From NCBI RefSeq assembly GCF_900088535.1, contig NZ_LT578417.1:310001-374000 (forward strand): a stretch of DNA of 64,000 bases, given 5' to 3'. Each line of letters opens with the position of its first letter. Position 1 is the first letter of the stretch. Shown piece by piece: positions 8,011 through 15,897 of this stretch. The stretch comes from Cyanobium sp. NIES-981 (GTDB lineage Bacteria > Cyanobacteriota > Cyanobacteriia > PCC-6307 > Cyanobiaceae). The position numbers were made by a program, and so were the translations under genes. Below the pieces are notes generated by a model, which made no database searches, was not told where the DNA came from, and was given only the letters and a program-made list of their open reading frames with translations.

Positions 8011-9555
8011 TCACTCTTGAGAGGGCTTGGGGTGGGCATCTGGCAGCTGGAGGCTGGCCTCGAGATGCTTGCGTTTTGCCTCGCTTAGTCGGTATTCCTT
8101 GGCCTCAGCCAGCAGTGTCCATCGAATGTCTGCCGTGATTCCTAAGCTCGTCTTCAGCTGCTCCACTTCGTCCTTTATTTCCTCTATGGAAATGCGAAAG
8201 AACTCCTTTCTCTGGTTCTCAAGATTAAGGCGTCTTTCTCTGAAGTACTGGTGTAGGGCGTGCTCTAATGAAGGGGCATCGTCGGTCCAGATATAGGCGT
8301 GATAGTCAAAGGGAAACGGTACGGAGGCGTCGCCCAGCTCTCGTCGCCGATCGTCTGGGTCTTCCCTGCGGGTCATTCCGATCTTGTAAATATCTGGTCC
8401 GAAGCTGCCGATGTTGCTGAGAATGTATACATAGCCAGCTTTTGTTTGCTCTGCCAGGCTCTTTGCTCTTTTGCGTTCTTCTTGTGCTGCTTCAAGCTGG
8501 CGTTCTAAGGCCTCAATCTGTTGCCTCAATGCTTCCTTCTCGCTTTCTGCGGCAGCGTCCATCTCTTTCTGCTTTTCTCTGACCGCTCGTTCAACGCTCT
8601 CCTCCTTCAGTGCTGCATCGCGCTCGCGCTTCTCGGCCTCTCGGCGTGCCTTCTCCTCCTCGCGCTCTTGCTGGCGAATCAAGGCCTGTTCCTCTTTGAT
8701 CTTTTGTTCTAATTCTGAGTACTCATAGACCAGGCTCAGCTCGTCGAGTCGATTGTCTAAAAAGCTCGTGCTGAGTTGGCAGCTCCAAGTTGCAGTGAGC
8801 TTATTGATCTGATCAAAGGAAGACCGGATGCGCTTGCTCATTGATTCAACATTTCTGTACGTCACTCTCGCAATAAAGGAGTCGCACTCTCCATTGAATG
8901 CACGCAGCATGAGTTGAAGTACTTTCTTGATTAGCTTTCGGCCTTCAACATCTGAGCCATTGAATGTGATTGCCTGCGTGGCGTATGCGGCGGCGTTGAT
9001 ATTTCCGTCCTCTCCTGTCAGCTGCAGCATGGCTTTCTGCCGCTGTTTTATTTCCTTGAGCGCATCTTGATACTTGGGAAGATCTTCGAATCCATACACT
9101 GGCTCGTAGTAGCCCACTTCGAGTAAGTGAGCATCATCCGACCTTAGTCTCAGGCCTTCATTAAGAATCTCCAGTTCCTGGTTGGTGGCCCTGGCGCTTT
9201 GTCTCAAGCTATCAATCTGAGCCTCAATCTGTCGACGCATCTCTTGGGCCACGGCGACGATGTTGTCTGCTTCTTTTCGGGCATTGACCAAGCTTGATTC
9301 CGCCTGGGCTTGAAGTTGAGCGCTTTGGTGCCTGGCTTCAGTGACTAGCTTGTCGCCTTCTTGCTGGGCGATGGAAATGCTTGCGTCGGCTGCCTTTTTG
9401 GCTTGTCTTGCATAGGCCTCGGCGTCGTTGATTGGTTTAAGGCGTTTTTTGAATACTCTGATCCTGCTTTGTAGTACGAAGCACCAGAGGCAAAGGGCTG
9501 CCAATGCTCCCAGAAGCGCTGACGTTGCCACGGCTATACCGACGAACTGTGGCAA
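8011..9555 (-). CDS. membrane-anchored coiled-coil DUF4041 protein with C-terminal MUG113/T5orf172 GIY-YIG domain
   Basis: 514 residues from a TTG start. Residues 8-28 form one membrane helix (AVATSALLGALAALCLWCFVL). Residues 40-130 form a coiled coil. Residues about 140-270 contain a DUF4041-type core with LPKYQDALKEIKQRQKAML and FNGECDSFIARVTYRN. Residues 275-370 form a long charged coiled coil (EEEKARREAEKRERDAA). The end carries GYVYILSNIGSFGPDIYKIG, a later RRELGDASVPFPFDYHAYIW, and LEHALHQYF: the GIY-YIG-like MUG113/T5orf172 fold, whose Y...Y, R and E positions are present. Related proteins occur in phages and bacterial accessory DNA. GC is clearly lower than in the flanks, so transfer is likely. 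Nuclease activity is inferred. Confidence 0.8.
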   Translation of the reverse strand: MPQFVGIAVATSALLGALAALCLWCFVLQSRIRVFKKRLKPINDAEAYARQAKKAADASISIAQQEGDKLVTEARHQSAQLQAQAESSLVNARKEADNIVAVAQEMRRQIEAQIDSLRQSARATNQELEILNEGLRLRSDDAHLLEVGYYEPVYGFEDLPKYQDALKEIKQRQKAMLQLTGEDGNINAAAYATQAITFNGSDVEGRKLIKKVLQLMLRAFNGECDSFIARVTYRNVESMSKRIRSSFDQINKLTATWSCQLSTSFLDNRLDELSLVYEYSELEQKIKEEQALIRQQEREEEKARREAEKRERDAALKEESVERAVREKQKEMDAAAESEKEALRQQIEALERQLEAAQEERKRAKSLAEQTKAGYVYILSNIGSFGPDIYKIGMTRREDPDDRRRELGDASVPFPFDYHAYIWTDDAPSLEHALHQYFRERRLNLENQRKEFFRISIEEIKDEVEQLKTSLGITADIRWTLLAEAKEYRLSEAKRKHLEASLQLPDAHPKPSQE

Positions 9556-9997
9556 TCTTGGTAGGCCTTCTTCGGCTTGTCATCCAGTTGTCATGTCGAT
9601 GCCCTTACGTCGTCGCCAGGACAATTCCCGAAGGCCCTCTGTTGACGTGATGACATGGCACCACTCCGTCTCGGGTGTACATGCCGAGAGCAGTGCCAGC
9701 CAAGCGTGGAGTGCTGCCTGAGACGGTTGCCAAGCCTCAGGTAGCAAGATTGCCAGCGGCTCTACTTCGGGACAGGCCTGAATGCCATGGCGTAGGCCCA
9801 CTGCTCGCTCAGCATCTCGATGAAGCTCTCGGCGTTGCAGCTTGTCCTGGAATTATCGGGTTTCTCTGGGATGTCCTTCAGGCCAATGCTGCTGCACGCC
9901 CTGTCGACCCCTTCGCAAGATCGGGCGGTTCTTTCCATGGCTTGGGGGCCTTACCTCTGCTTGGCCATGGAGTCAGCCGCTGAGCCCTCACACCTGC
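9556..9997. other. about 440 bases without a convincing gene
   Basis: This stretch lies between the DUF4041 gene and phzF. The only minus-strand frame with mild protein-like character is a 58-codon one at 9762-9938, ending in AESFIEMLSEQWAYAMAF; I cannot assign it and it may be chance. It could be the right border of the transferred segment. No repeat or RNA was recognised. Confidence 0.35.
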
Positions 9998-10861
9998 CTA
10001 CCCATTTGTGCCGTCGAGCCACACCGCCTCGCCCGTCACGATGATGCCGCCCTCGGCGGGCACCTCCACCACGATCAGGCTGGGGCGCCCCATGGCGTCG
10101 CCCTGCCGGATCCGGAGCGTGGCCGGGGCTGGGATCAGGCCGGCTGTACGCAGATAGCCGCCCAGGGCGGCAGCGGCGGAACCGGTGGCCGGATCCTCCA
10201 CCACGCCGCCCACGGGGAAGGGGTTGCGGGCGTGGAACAGGAGGGGGCTTTCCCGCCACACCAGCTGCAGGGTGGTGAGCTGATGGGCCAGCATCAGGGT
10301 CTTGAGCCGCTCGAAGTCGTAGTCCAGAGCCTGGAGCCGATCCCCGGTGGCGGCGGCCAGCACCAGGTGCCAGGCTCCCGCATAGGCCAGGGCCGGGGGA
10401 ATGGCCGGATCCAGCTCCTCGAACCGCCATCCCAGCGCCGCCAGAGCCTCGCCCACCAGCTCCTGGGGCGGCAGCGTGTGGCGGGGCTGCACGGAGGTGA
10501 GCGAGGCGCTCACGTGATTCCCCTGCAGGCGCACCGCCACCGGCACGGTGCCGATGGCGGTGGCCAGCCGGTAGGTGCCGTTGCCCCCGCTTCTGCCGAG
10601 CGCCACCCCGGCGGCGATGGTGGCGTGACCACAGAACGACACCTCGGCCTGGGGGCTGAAGTAGCGCACCGTGCGCTCGAGCCCGGCGGCAGGGGCCACG
10701 AAGGCGGTTTCCGAATAGCCCACCTCGGCGGCGATGCGCTGCATCGTGGCTGGATCGGGAAGGGTGTCGCCGATCCACACCCCGGCCGGGTTGCCCCCAC
10801 CCGGGGTGGTGGTGAAGGCGGCCAGGCGGTGCAGCACGCCCGATGCCATCTCCGCAGCCAT
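9998..10861 (-). CDS. PhzF-family isomerase
   Basis: 287 residues from the ATG at 10861, preceded by a GGGAG at good spacing. Diagnostic blocks are LHRLAAFTTTPGGGNPAGV at the start, GYSETAFV with the conserved catalytic Glu near residue 50, FCGHATIAAGVAL, and late EDPATGSAAAALGGYL. These define the PhzF/DapF-like fold of two hot-dog-like halves. PhzF itself isomerises a phenazine precursor; most bacterial members, including this one with no phenazine genes nearby, act on unknown substrates. Not in an evident operon: it is flanked by a pseudogene upstream and the DUF4041 gene downstream. Confidence 0.85.
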   Translation of the reverse strand: MAAEMASGVLHRLAAFTTTPGGGNPAGVWIGDTLPDPATMQRIAAEVGYSETAFVAPAAGLERTVRYFSPQAEVSFCGHATIAAGVALGRSGGNGTYRLATAIGTVPVAVRLQGNHVSASLTSVQPRHTLPPQELVGEALAALGWRFEELDPAIPPALAYAGAWHLVLAAATGDRLQALDYDFERLKTLMLAHQLTTLQLVWRESPLLFHARNPFPVGGVVEDPATGSAAAALGGYLRTAGLIPAPATLRIRQGDAMGRPSLIVVEVPAEGGIIVTGEAVWLDGTNG

Positions 10862-10904
10862 GGGGGCTCCCGCAAGACGCCTGAGAATCACCCGAGCCTA
10901 TGGC

Positions 10905-11536
10905 TCACGGCGTGAGCCCCAGGGCCCGTCCAGCTGCGTCACCCATACCCCCACCGTCATGGTGGATCGCGCCGGACCGCGGAAGGATCCAGCCACCGGC
11001 TTCCGGCGACAGGGGATCGTGCAGGTAGCTGCTCACAAAGCGGGCCGCCAGACCCAGCCGGCGGGCGGCGGCCAGAAACAGCGTCGCGAAGTCGCGGCAG
11101 GAGCCACTGCCGCTGCTGAGGGTGTGGGCGGGGGTCTGCACCCCGGGCTACTCGCGCCTCCTGTAGTGCAAGGTGTGGTGGATGCGGGAGCTGATGCGCT
11201 CCAGGGCCTCGTCATGGTCCATGGGCCGGAGATAGGGAACCAGCAGCAGACGCTCTTCGGTATGGCGAGCGGGTCTTCGTGGTACTGCTGAATCAGCACC
11301 TCGCTTTCGATCGTGAGGCTGCAGGTGGGCTCGGAGAAGGTGGCGATGGCCACCGAGTTGTCTTCCGCATCCCGGTGCCAGCGCAGCATCGCCGTGGGTG
11401 AGACGTGCAGCCAGGAGGCTTCGATCCGCAGCTCATGGCCCTCCCGGGGCCGCAGGCGCAGGGCGTGGGCATGGAGCCGCACCTCGGCGTTGTAGGTGTA
11501 GCTGGTGTGGTGGCGGATCCGGTAGCTCTGCATCAC
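10905..11536 (-). pseudogene. transglutaminase-like protease, frameshifted and truncated
   Basis: The first part, from the ATG at 11536, is a clear bacterial transglutaminase N-terminal domain: YRIRHHTSYTYNAEVRLHAH, LRLRPREGHELRI and TIESEVLIQQYHEDPLAI. Near 11263 the homologous reading shifts frame to ERLLLVPYLRPMDHDEALERI. It then meets an in-frame TAG near 11147 (after HYRRRE). It resumes as [21 protein letters not shown], which carries the catalytic cysteine, and [14 protein letters not shown]. After that the conserved His/Asp part is absent and the frame ends at 10905. One frameshift, one nonsense codon and a lost C-terminus make this a dead gene. Confidence 0.8.
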
Positions 11537-11601
11537 CGCCCCAGCTCCGGGAGCTCGTCGTCTCCAGCCTGAAGCATCCGAGGCGCGGGCAGTGGTACCG
11601 C

Positions 11602-11928
11602 TCAGACAACGAACCTGGCGGTCCTCACGGGCCTGGCCTGCATCCTGTTGGCTGCCGCGGCCTCCAGGGCGGGTGCTTGGGCTGACACCGCAGCGCCGAA
11701 CGCGAAGGCCGATGGGAACGGCGCGATTCGGGAGAGCAGCGATGGCTTGCGGCGGAATGCGCTCGCCATGGCATCAAGGCCCAGGATGCCAAGAGCCAAC
11801 GCAGCCAGCAAAGGGCCAACTGTGCGGCTCGACACGACAAGGATGGCGAGGGCCAGGAGCGTGAACAGCATCCCGAAGGCCGCGGTGACGATGTGATGCC
11901 TTCTTGAGGCGGTTCTCTTGGTTGCCAT
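11602..11928 (-). CDS. small two-helix membrane protein
   Basis: 108 residues with a very basic start (MATKRTASRRHH), then two closely spaced hydrophobic segments, about residues 13-32 (IVTAAFGMLFTLLALAILVV) and 37-55 (VGPLLAALALGILGLDAMA), and a soluble Ala-rich tail. Positive-inside charge suggests the N-terminus is cytosolic. No family recognised. It lies alone between the transglutaminase pseudogene and the GNAT gene, all on the minus strand. Confidence 0.5.
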   Translation of the reverse strand: MATKRTASRRHHIVTAAFGMLFTLLALAILVVSSRTVGPLLAALALGILGLDAMASAFRRKPSLLSRIAPFPSAFAFGAAVSAQAPALEAAAANRMQARPVRTARFVV

Positions 11929-11982
11929 TGGGGTTAACGAAAAGCACGGCGGCAGCAGTGAGGCATCCGCTGGAATTCCATG

Positions 11983-12495
11983 TCAGCCATTGGCATGGAA
12001 TGCTTCATGAAACAAGACAGTGCCTTGTGGAATGGTCCCATCAAAGGAAAGAGCCAAGAACACATCCTGGGGAACGCCTTCGTGGATGAGTCCTTCAACA
12101 TTCCTGAAGCCAAACCGACGATAGTATTGCGGATACCCGACCAGGCAGCAGCCTTTCGCTTTGAGCTCCTTCAGGCGTGACAACCCTGCATGGATCAGTG
12201 CCGTTCCAATGCCCTGGCGTTGAAAGGCTGGATGGACTGAAACGGGGCCGAGGCCATACCAATCTTTGCTGCCATCCGAGATTCTCACAGGAGAGAATGC
12301 AGTATGTCCCACCACAATGCCATCGGCCTCGGCGACCAAGGACACGGTTAAGGCTTTCGCTGATCGAAGGGCGTCAATGATGAACTGCTCCGTGTGACTG
12401 CTGATCTCCATCGTTTCAAAGGCTGCGATCGTCACTGCGGAGATGGCCGCAGCATCAGCGCTGTTCTCGTCTCTGATCAGAATATTCTCTATCAT
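11983..12495 (-). CDS. GNAT-family N-acetyltransferase (YhbS-like)
   Basis: 170 residues. The acetyl-CoA-binding motif is WYGLGPVSVHPAFQRQGIG (residues about 80-98, Q/R-x-x-G-x-G). It is preceded by VAEADGIVVGHTAFSPV and followed by YYRRFGFRNVEGL, as in YhbS-type acyltransferases. GC is lower than in neighbours, and codon use differs from the devBCA block, suggesting recent acquisition. The acceptor substrate is unknown. About 250 bases without a supported gene separate it from the hydrolase at 12752. Confidence 0.85.
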   Translation of the reverse strand: MIENILIRDENSADAAAISAVTIAAFETMEISSHTEQFIIDALRSAKALTVSLVAEADGIVVGHTAFSPVRISDGSKDWYGLGPVSVHPAFQRQGIGTALIHAGLSRLKELKAKGCCLVGYPQYYRRFGFRNVEGLIHEGVPQDVFLALSFDGTIPQGTVLFHEAFHANG

Positions 12496-12751
12496 CCTGG
12501 CAGATTGCTTGTCTTTTGCACTCTATAGCTCACTCATCATTGGAGGGATTCGTGAACCACTTGCTTGGGGGAGTCCACGATTTCGTCAGCGCTGCGCTTG
12601 CCCAGAGCCTGATTCGCCGTGCCCTCGCCATGCAGTGCCGGCGCAGCAGGCGACTCTTTCGGTGTGGCTGAAGGCCTTCGCCTGAGCATGCCCCTGGTTC
12701 TGGCCCTGCTGCTCTGGCCGCCGCTGCAGGTGACGGCTGTATTGCGCGGCT

Positions 12752-13519
12752 TCAGGCCGCCGGCCTGAGGCCGTCCAGCAACGCCTGGCGCAAGGCCGAG
12801 GAATCCTGGATCGGGGTGTTGTGGTGGAGATCGCTCACCACCAGCAACTCCGCCACGCCGGGCTGGAAAGCCCGGTACAGGGCCCGGGCGTGGCGTGCCG
12901 GCACCACTGCGTCCTGGGCCGCCGCCACGATGGTGGTTGGGGCGCTCACGCGGCTGGCCTCGGCCGCCGCATCCCATCGGACCTGCAGCAGGAGGTCCAC
13001 CGGCAACCAGGGCATCGCGCCCCGGGCCACGGCGAGCAGGCTGTCGAAGGGCACCAGCAGCACCAACCGCTGCACCGGCCGTGTGGCGGCGAGGTGCACC
13101 GCTGGAGCGCCGCCCAGGCTCCTGCCCGCCACGGTGATGGCGCTGTGCCGCCGGGCCACATGGGCATAGAGGGCCTGGGCATCGGCGCGCAGGGCTGCTT
13201 CGCTGGGGCTTCCCTCGCTGCCCCCGTAGCCGCGGTAGTGCAGCAAGTAGAGGGCCGTGTCCGGCAGCAGGGCGGCGAGTTCCGCACGGGTGAGCGACAC
13301 GTCTTCGGCATTGCCGCCGAAGTAGATCAGCGCCCGGGGCCCCGGGTGCGGTTGATGGCTCACCAGCACCCGCTGGTTCTCCACCTGCAGGGCGAACTGG
13401 TGGCTGGGATCGGCGGCGGGCCTGGGGAAGTAGATGAACGAGCGTTGGGCCAGGGCCATCAGCAGGCACAGGCCCCCGTAGGCCAGGGCCAGCCCTCCAG
13501 CCCAGCTCAGTGCCCTCAT
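12752..13519 (-). CDS. alpha/beta hydrolase, YfhR/Bem46-like, membrane-anchored
   Basis: 255 residues from the ATG at 13519, preceded by GGAG; a TTG at 13537 is an alternative. One N-terminal membrane helix (WAGGLALAYGGLCLLMALA) is followed by IYFPRP, as in Bem46/ABHD13 proteins. Then come YFGGNAEDV (oxyanion loop), LLHYRGYGGSEG, the nucleophile elbow GRSLGG near residue 140, and late AAQDAVVP (acid) and DLHHN (histidine). All triad positions are present. Probably an esterase or thioesterase at the cytoplasmic membrane; substrate unknown. Confidence 0.85.
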   Translation of the reverse strand: MRALSWAGGLALAYGGLCLLMALAQRSFIYFPRPAADPSHQFALQVENQRVLVSHQPHPGPRALIYFGGNAEDVSLTRAELAALLPDTALYLLHYRGYGGSEGSPSEAALRADAQALYAHVARRHSAITVAGRSLGGAPAVHLAATRPVQRLVLLVPFDSLLAVARGAMPWLPVDLLLQVRWDAAAEASRVSAPTTIVAAAQDAVVPARHARALYRAFQPGVAELLVVSDLHHNTPIQDSSALRQALLDGLRPAA

Positions 13520-13737
13520 CCTCTCCAATCCCACCAACGGCTACCTCGGAACGTGTTGGCGATGGCTCTCACCTTGGCGTCAGTGGCGTGGGGGAACGGC
13601 CAGGTCGTTGCTGGAGGATTGGGGGGGGAGCTGGTGAGGATGGCTGATTGCGTCTCCGATGGCCGCCATCACCTGGCCCCTGTGTGTGATGGGCCCGGCA
13701 GATGACCCTGCAGTGGGAGCTCGGGTGAGTGGCCACG

Positions 13738-14352
13738 TCAGACGCCGCTCAACGAGCACAGCTGATCTTCCGGAGAGACATAGAGAAACTCTACTGTTGC
13801 CTCATGAGCAACTCGGCGCGATTCTGCTAGAGATGTGGGCGTCATCCTTTCTGCAGGCATGGGTGCGGTATCAATCACCATCACAACGGGGATGAAGTCA
13901 CAGTTCCGCCAACGGGCTTCTTCTCTATGAGATTGAAGTTTTACAATATCTGCAATGATCTCGCCAGATCTAAGACGACCGTTAGACCGCTCCGATGCTT
14001 TCACTTCAATAGCGAGCAGCAAGGTCTTCATGGTCTGTTCGTTGTTTCTACGGCGCCAGTCTCCCGAGACTGCCTCAGAGAAAAGACACACATCGGGGAT
14101 TGGCTCAAAGCCACCTTGATACTTATCATGTTTGCGTTTGTCCAGTCTCTGGAATAATTCGGTTACTGGATCAGATATCCACATTTTCACATTCATGCCG
14201 ATCTGGTTCAGTGGAACAGGCCCATAGAGCCGAAGACAGTGATAGACCATTGCTTGGTAGTGCAGCTCAGAGCCCAGAACCTGCCGCGTCTCTGCAACGA
14301 TGTGTGGCCACGCTCTGATCAGCACTGCTGCTGCCTCATCCTTGCTGTTCAT
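13738..14352 (-). CDS. putative PD-(D/E)XK-type nuclease in an integron-like cassette
   Basis: 204 residues, AT-richer than the genome. Residues about 85-130 contain IPDVCLFSEAV and, after a charged loop, LLLAIEVKASER. This PD...(spacer)...E-V-K pattern is the active-site layout of PD-(D/E)XK nucleases. It is followed by helix EIIADIVKLQSHREEA and strand FIPVVMVIDTA, which fit that fold. The start codon lies inside the R' core site of the attC at 14348-14408, so the gene begins at the cassette junction. No partner methylase or helicase is adjacent. Nuclease assignment rests on the motif pattern alone; the protein is otherwise unrecognised. Confidence 0.55.
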   Translation of the reverse strand: MNSKDEAAAVLIRAWPHIVAETRQVLGSELHYQAMVYHCLRLYGPVPLNQIGMNVKMWISDPVTELFQRLDKRKHDKYQGGFEPIPDVCLFSEAVSGDWRRRNNEQTMKTLLLAIEVKASERSNGRLRSGEIIADIVKLQSHREEARWRNCDFIPVVMVIDTAPMPAERMTPTSLAESRRVAHEATVEFLYVSPEDQLCSLSGV

Positions 14353-14408
14353 AACGTCCAGAATCAGCGGCGGCGCTAAGCGCCGTCCGCTGCATGCTGT
14401 TGTTAGGC
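14348..14408 (-). other. integron attC recombination site
   Basis: Read on the minus strand it begins with GCCTAAC (R'', 14408-14402) and ends with ACGTTATGA (R' core GTTATGA). Between them is a long imperfect palindrome: outer stem CAGCGG/CCGCTG, inner stem CGGCGC/GCGCCG, loop TTA, and one extrahelical A between outer and inner stem on one arm only. This order (R'', L'', loop, L', R'), the length of about 60 bases, the TGCAGCGGAC left arm and the unpaired base are hallmarks of attC sites recognised as folded single strands by integron integrases. It follows the serine hydrolase gene by 37 bases, as expected for that gene's own attC. Confidence 0.8.
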
Positions 14409-14445
14409 CACCGAACGTACGAAGCAGCTATCGTCATTTTGATCA

Positions 14446-15795
14446 TTATTCAAAGCTCATCGCAATGGCACGCGCCATGGTCTCCTCTTGATTCTTGCCA
14501 TCGCCAGTGCAAAACCAGACGATCACCAAATCCCGTGAAGGGGAAACATAGAGACCCTGTCCGCCGACTCCGCCTTTGTACATATCGCCATCCTTGAAGA
14601 TCGCGTCCCACTGGTAGCGGTTGGTCAAGCCTTCCTCTCCCTGTCCAGCGAAGCTCTTGTACATGGTTTTTCCCACATAGCCCTTGCCATACATCTCGGG
14701 GTTGCCGGAAGTCTGGATCATCTTGATGATCGATTCTGGAACGATTCGCTCTTTGCTCACCTTGCTCCAACTCGGGGTGAAGATCATGCCAAAGCGAGCC
14801 ATGTCCCGCAGCGTGCTCGCATTGAAGCCGAAGAACATCGGATAGCCTTGAGGTGAAACGGCGACAGTCATATCGTGTTCTACGCCGATCTTGCTCCAGA
14901 TCATCTCGCTGAAAAGCACGTTCATTGGACTGCCGCCGACGCGCTCATTAATGCGATTAATGACAAAGGGATTGATCGAGTTGTATTCAAACGCTGTATG
15001 CCCTGGATACTTGCGCTTCATGTTGCGAAGCACTTGATAGGGGTCAGTCTCTTTCTGGTCAGGATTGGTAAAGAAGCCAAGTGTCACGCCCCACTGATAA
15101 TAGGCTTGTTTCGGGTTCGTCCTGGTGTCCTGCACCGGTTCGTCATGCTCTGTGGAGTCGAGACCATTGGCCATGTCCAAGGCATCTTCTACTGTGACGT
15201 TGTCCCATGCCGTACCTTTCAATTCCGGCAAGTAGTAGGGAACTGGCTTCTTGACATCAATCTTCCCTTGGTGCTCAAGCAATGCCATGACCGTACTTCC
15301 GGTCACTTTGGCCGATGACATCCAGATGTGCTTGTCTTGCGGGCGCATGGTGTTGTACCGCTCAAACACGATCGTGCCCTTGTGAGCTACGAGGAAGGCA
15401 TCTACCGGATAACTGTCCAGATGGCCATTCACCGTTTCAGTCTTGCCACCTTTCTGGAAACTAATCTTTCCGATAGCAGGATCATAGGCAACTGGCAGGT
15501 CGCTGATTGGCCCGCCGCGGAGCACATCAACTGTGGTGTACATGCGACCTATATTCTGCCACATGTAGCGGGTCTGAGGTATTGGGAACTGGAATTTGAT
15601 CCTGTTTTCAAGAACGCCAAAGAACTGTTGGATCTCTTTCACTTCTTCCATTGATTTATTCGCCAAGGTGTCTTTAGGAACTTCCGTGATTCTCGGATGC
15701 GCCAGCGTGGCGCGTTGCTCCTGAGCCTCGGCGCTCCCCAGTGCCGTGGCAAGCGCTAACAGACCGGCAATGTAATTGCGCTTGCATCGCTTCAT
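14446..15795 (-). CDS. secreted serine hydrolase, class C beta-lactamase fold
   Basis: 449 residues with signal peptide YIAGLLALATALGSAEAQ after a KRCKR start, so it is periplasmic or exported. Catalytic motifs of the beta-lactamase/esterase fold are visible: SSAK (S-x-x-K, near residue 161, in MSSAKVTGS), Y-N-S near residue 270 (FEYNSINPF) and GGVGGQG near residue 415 in the KTG/HxG position. Proteins of this type include 6-aminohexanoate-dimer hydrolases, EstB esterases and DD-peptidases. A good Shine-Dalgarno (GGAGG) precedes the ATG. GC is well below the neighbours, and an attC follows while a GTTAGGC core precedes: it looks like the cargo of a mobile cassette. Confidence 0.85.
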   Translation of the reverse strand: MKRCKRNYIAGLLALATALGSAEAQEQRATLAHPRITEVPKDTLANKSMEEVKEIQQFFGVLENRIKFQFPIPQTRYMWQNIGRMYTTVDVLRGGPISDLPVAYDPAIGKISFQKGGKTETVNGHLDSYPVDAFLVAHKGTIVFERYNTMRPQDKHIWMSSAKVTGSTVMALLEHQGKIDVKKPVPYYLPELKGTAWDNVTVEDALDMANGLDSTEHDEPVQDTRTNPKQAYYQWGVTLGFFTNPDQKETDPYQVLRNMKRKYPGHTAFEYNSINPFVINRINERVGGSPMNVLFSEMIWSKIGVEHDMTVAVSPQGYPMFFGFNASTLRDMARFGMIFTPSWSKVSKERIVPESIIKMIQTSGNPEMYGKGYVGKTMYKSFAGQGEEGLTNRYQWDAIFKDGDMYKGGVGGQGLYVSPSRDLVIVWFCTGDGKNQEETMARAIAMSFE

Positions 15796-15888
15796 GATTT
15801 AATCCTCCTTTTGCTTAATGAAGTGCGGTGGTGATTTCGTAATTGTAAGGCTGTTAAGCCAGTGCGCCTTAATCGGTGCTGCGTTTTG

Positions 15889-15897
15889 GCCTAACGC
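15889..15897 (-). other. possible second integron core site (GCGTTAGGC)
   Basis: On the minus strand GCGTTAGGC fits the consensus crossover site GTTRRRY and lies about 95 bases upstream of the serine hydrolase. Cutting here and in the attC near 14354 would give a cassette of about 1.54 kb with one gene followed by its attC. The sequence upstream has an 8-base inverted repeat (TAGGCGGA/TCCGCCTA, 15903-15957) but no clear RYYYAAC partner, so it is at best a degenerate attC or an attI-like site. Confidence 0.4.

Noticed and set aside
11929-11982. Possible attC after the GNAT gene (CCAGCGGATGCC and CGTTAACC on the minus strand)
   Set aside because: The two halves do not pair, there is no RYYYAAC end, and GTTAACC does not fit GTTRRRY.
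12537-13469. Long minus-strand frame in the hydrolase region
   Set aside because: It is a frame shadow of the YfhR-like hydrolase and is proline/arginine-rich without domains.
13540-13737. Search for the attC that should follow the putative nuclease
   Set aside because: No GTTRRRY core with a partner and no suitable palindrome was found; the region looks ordinary.
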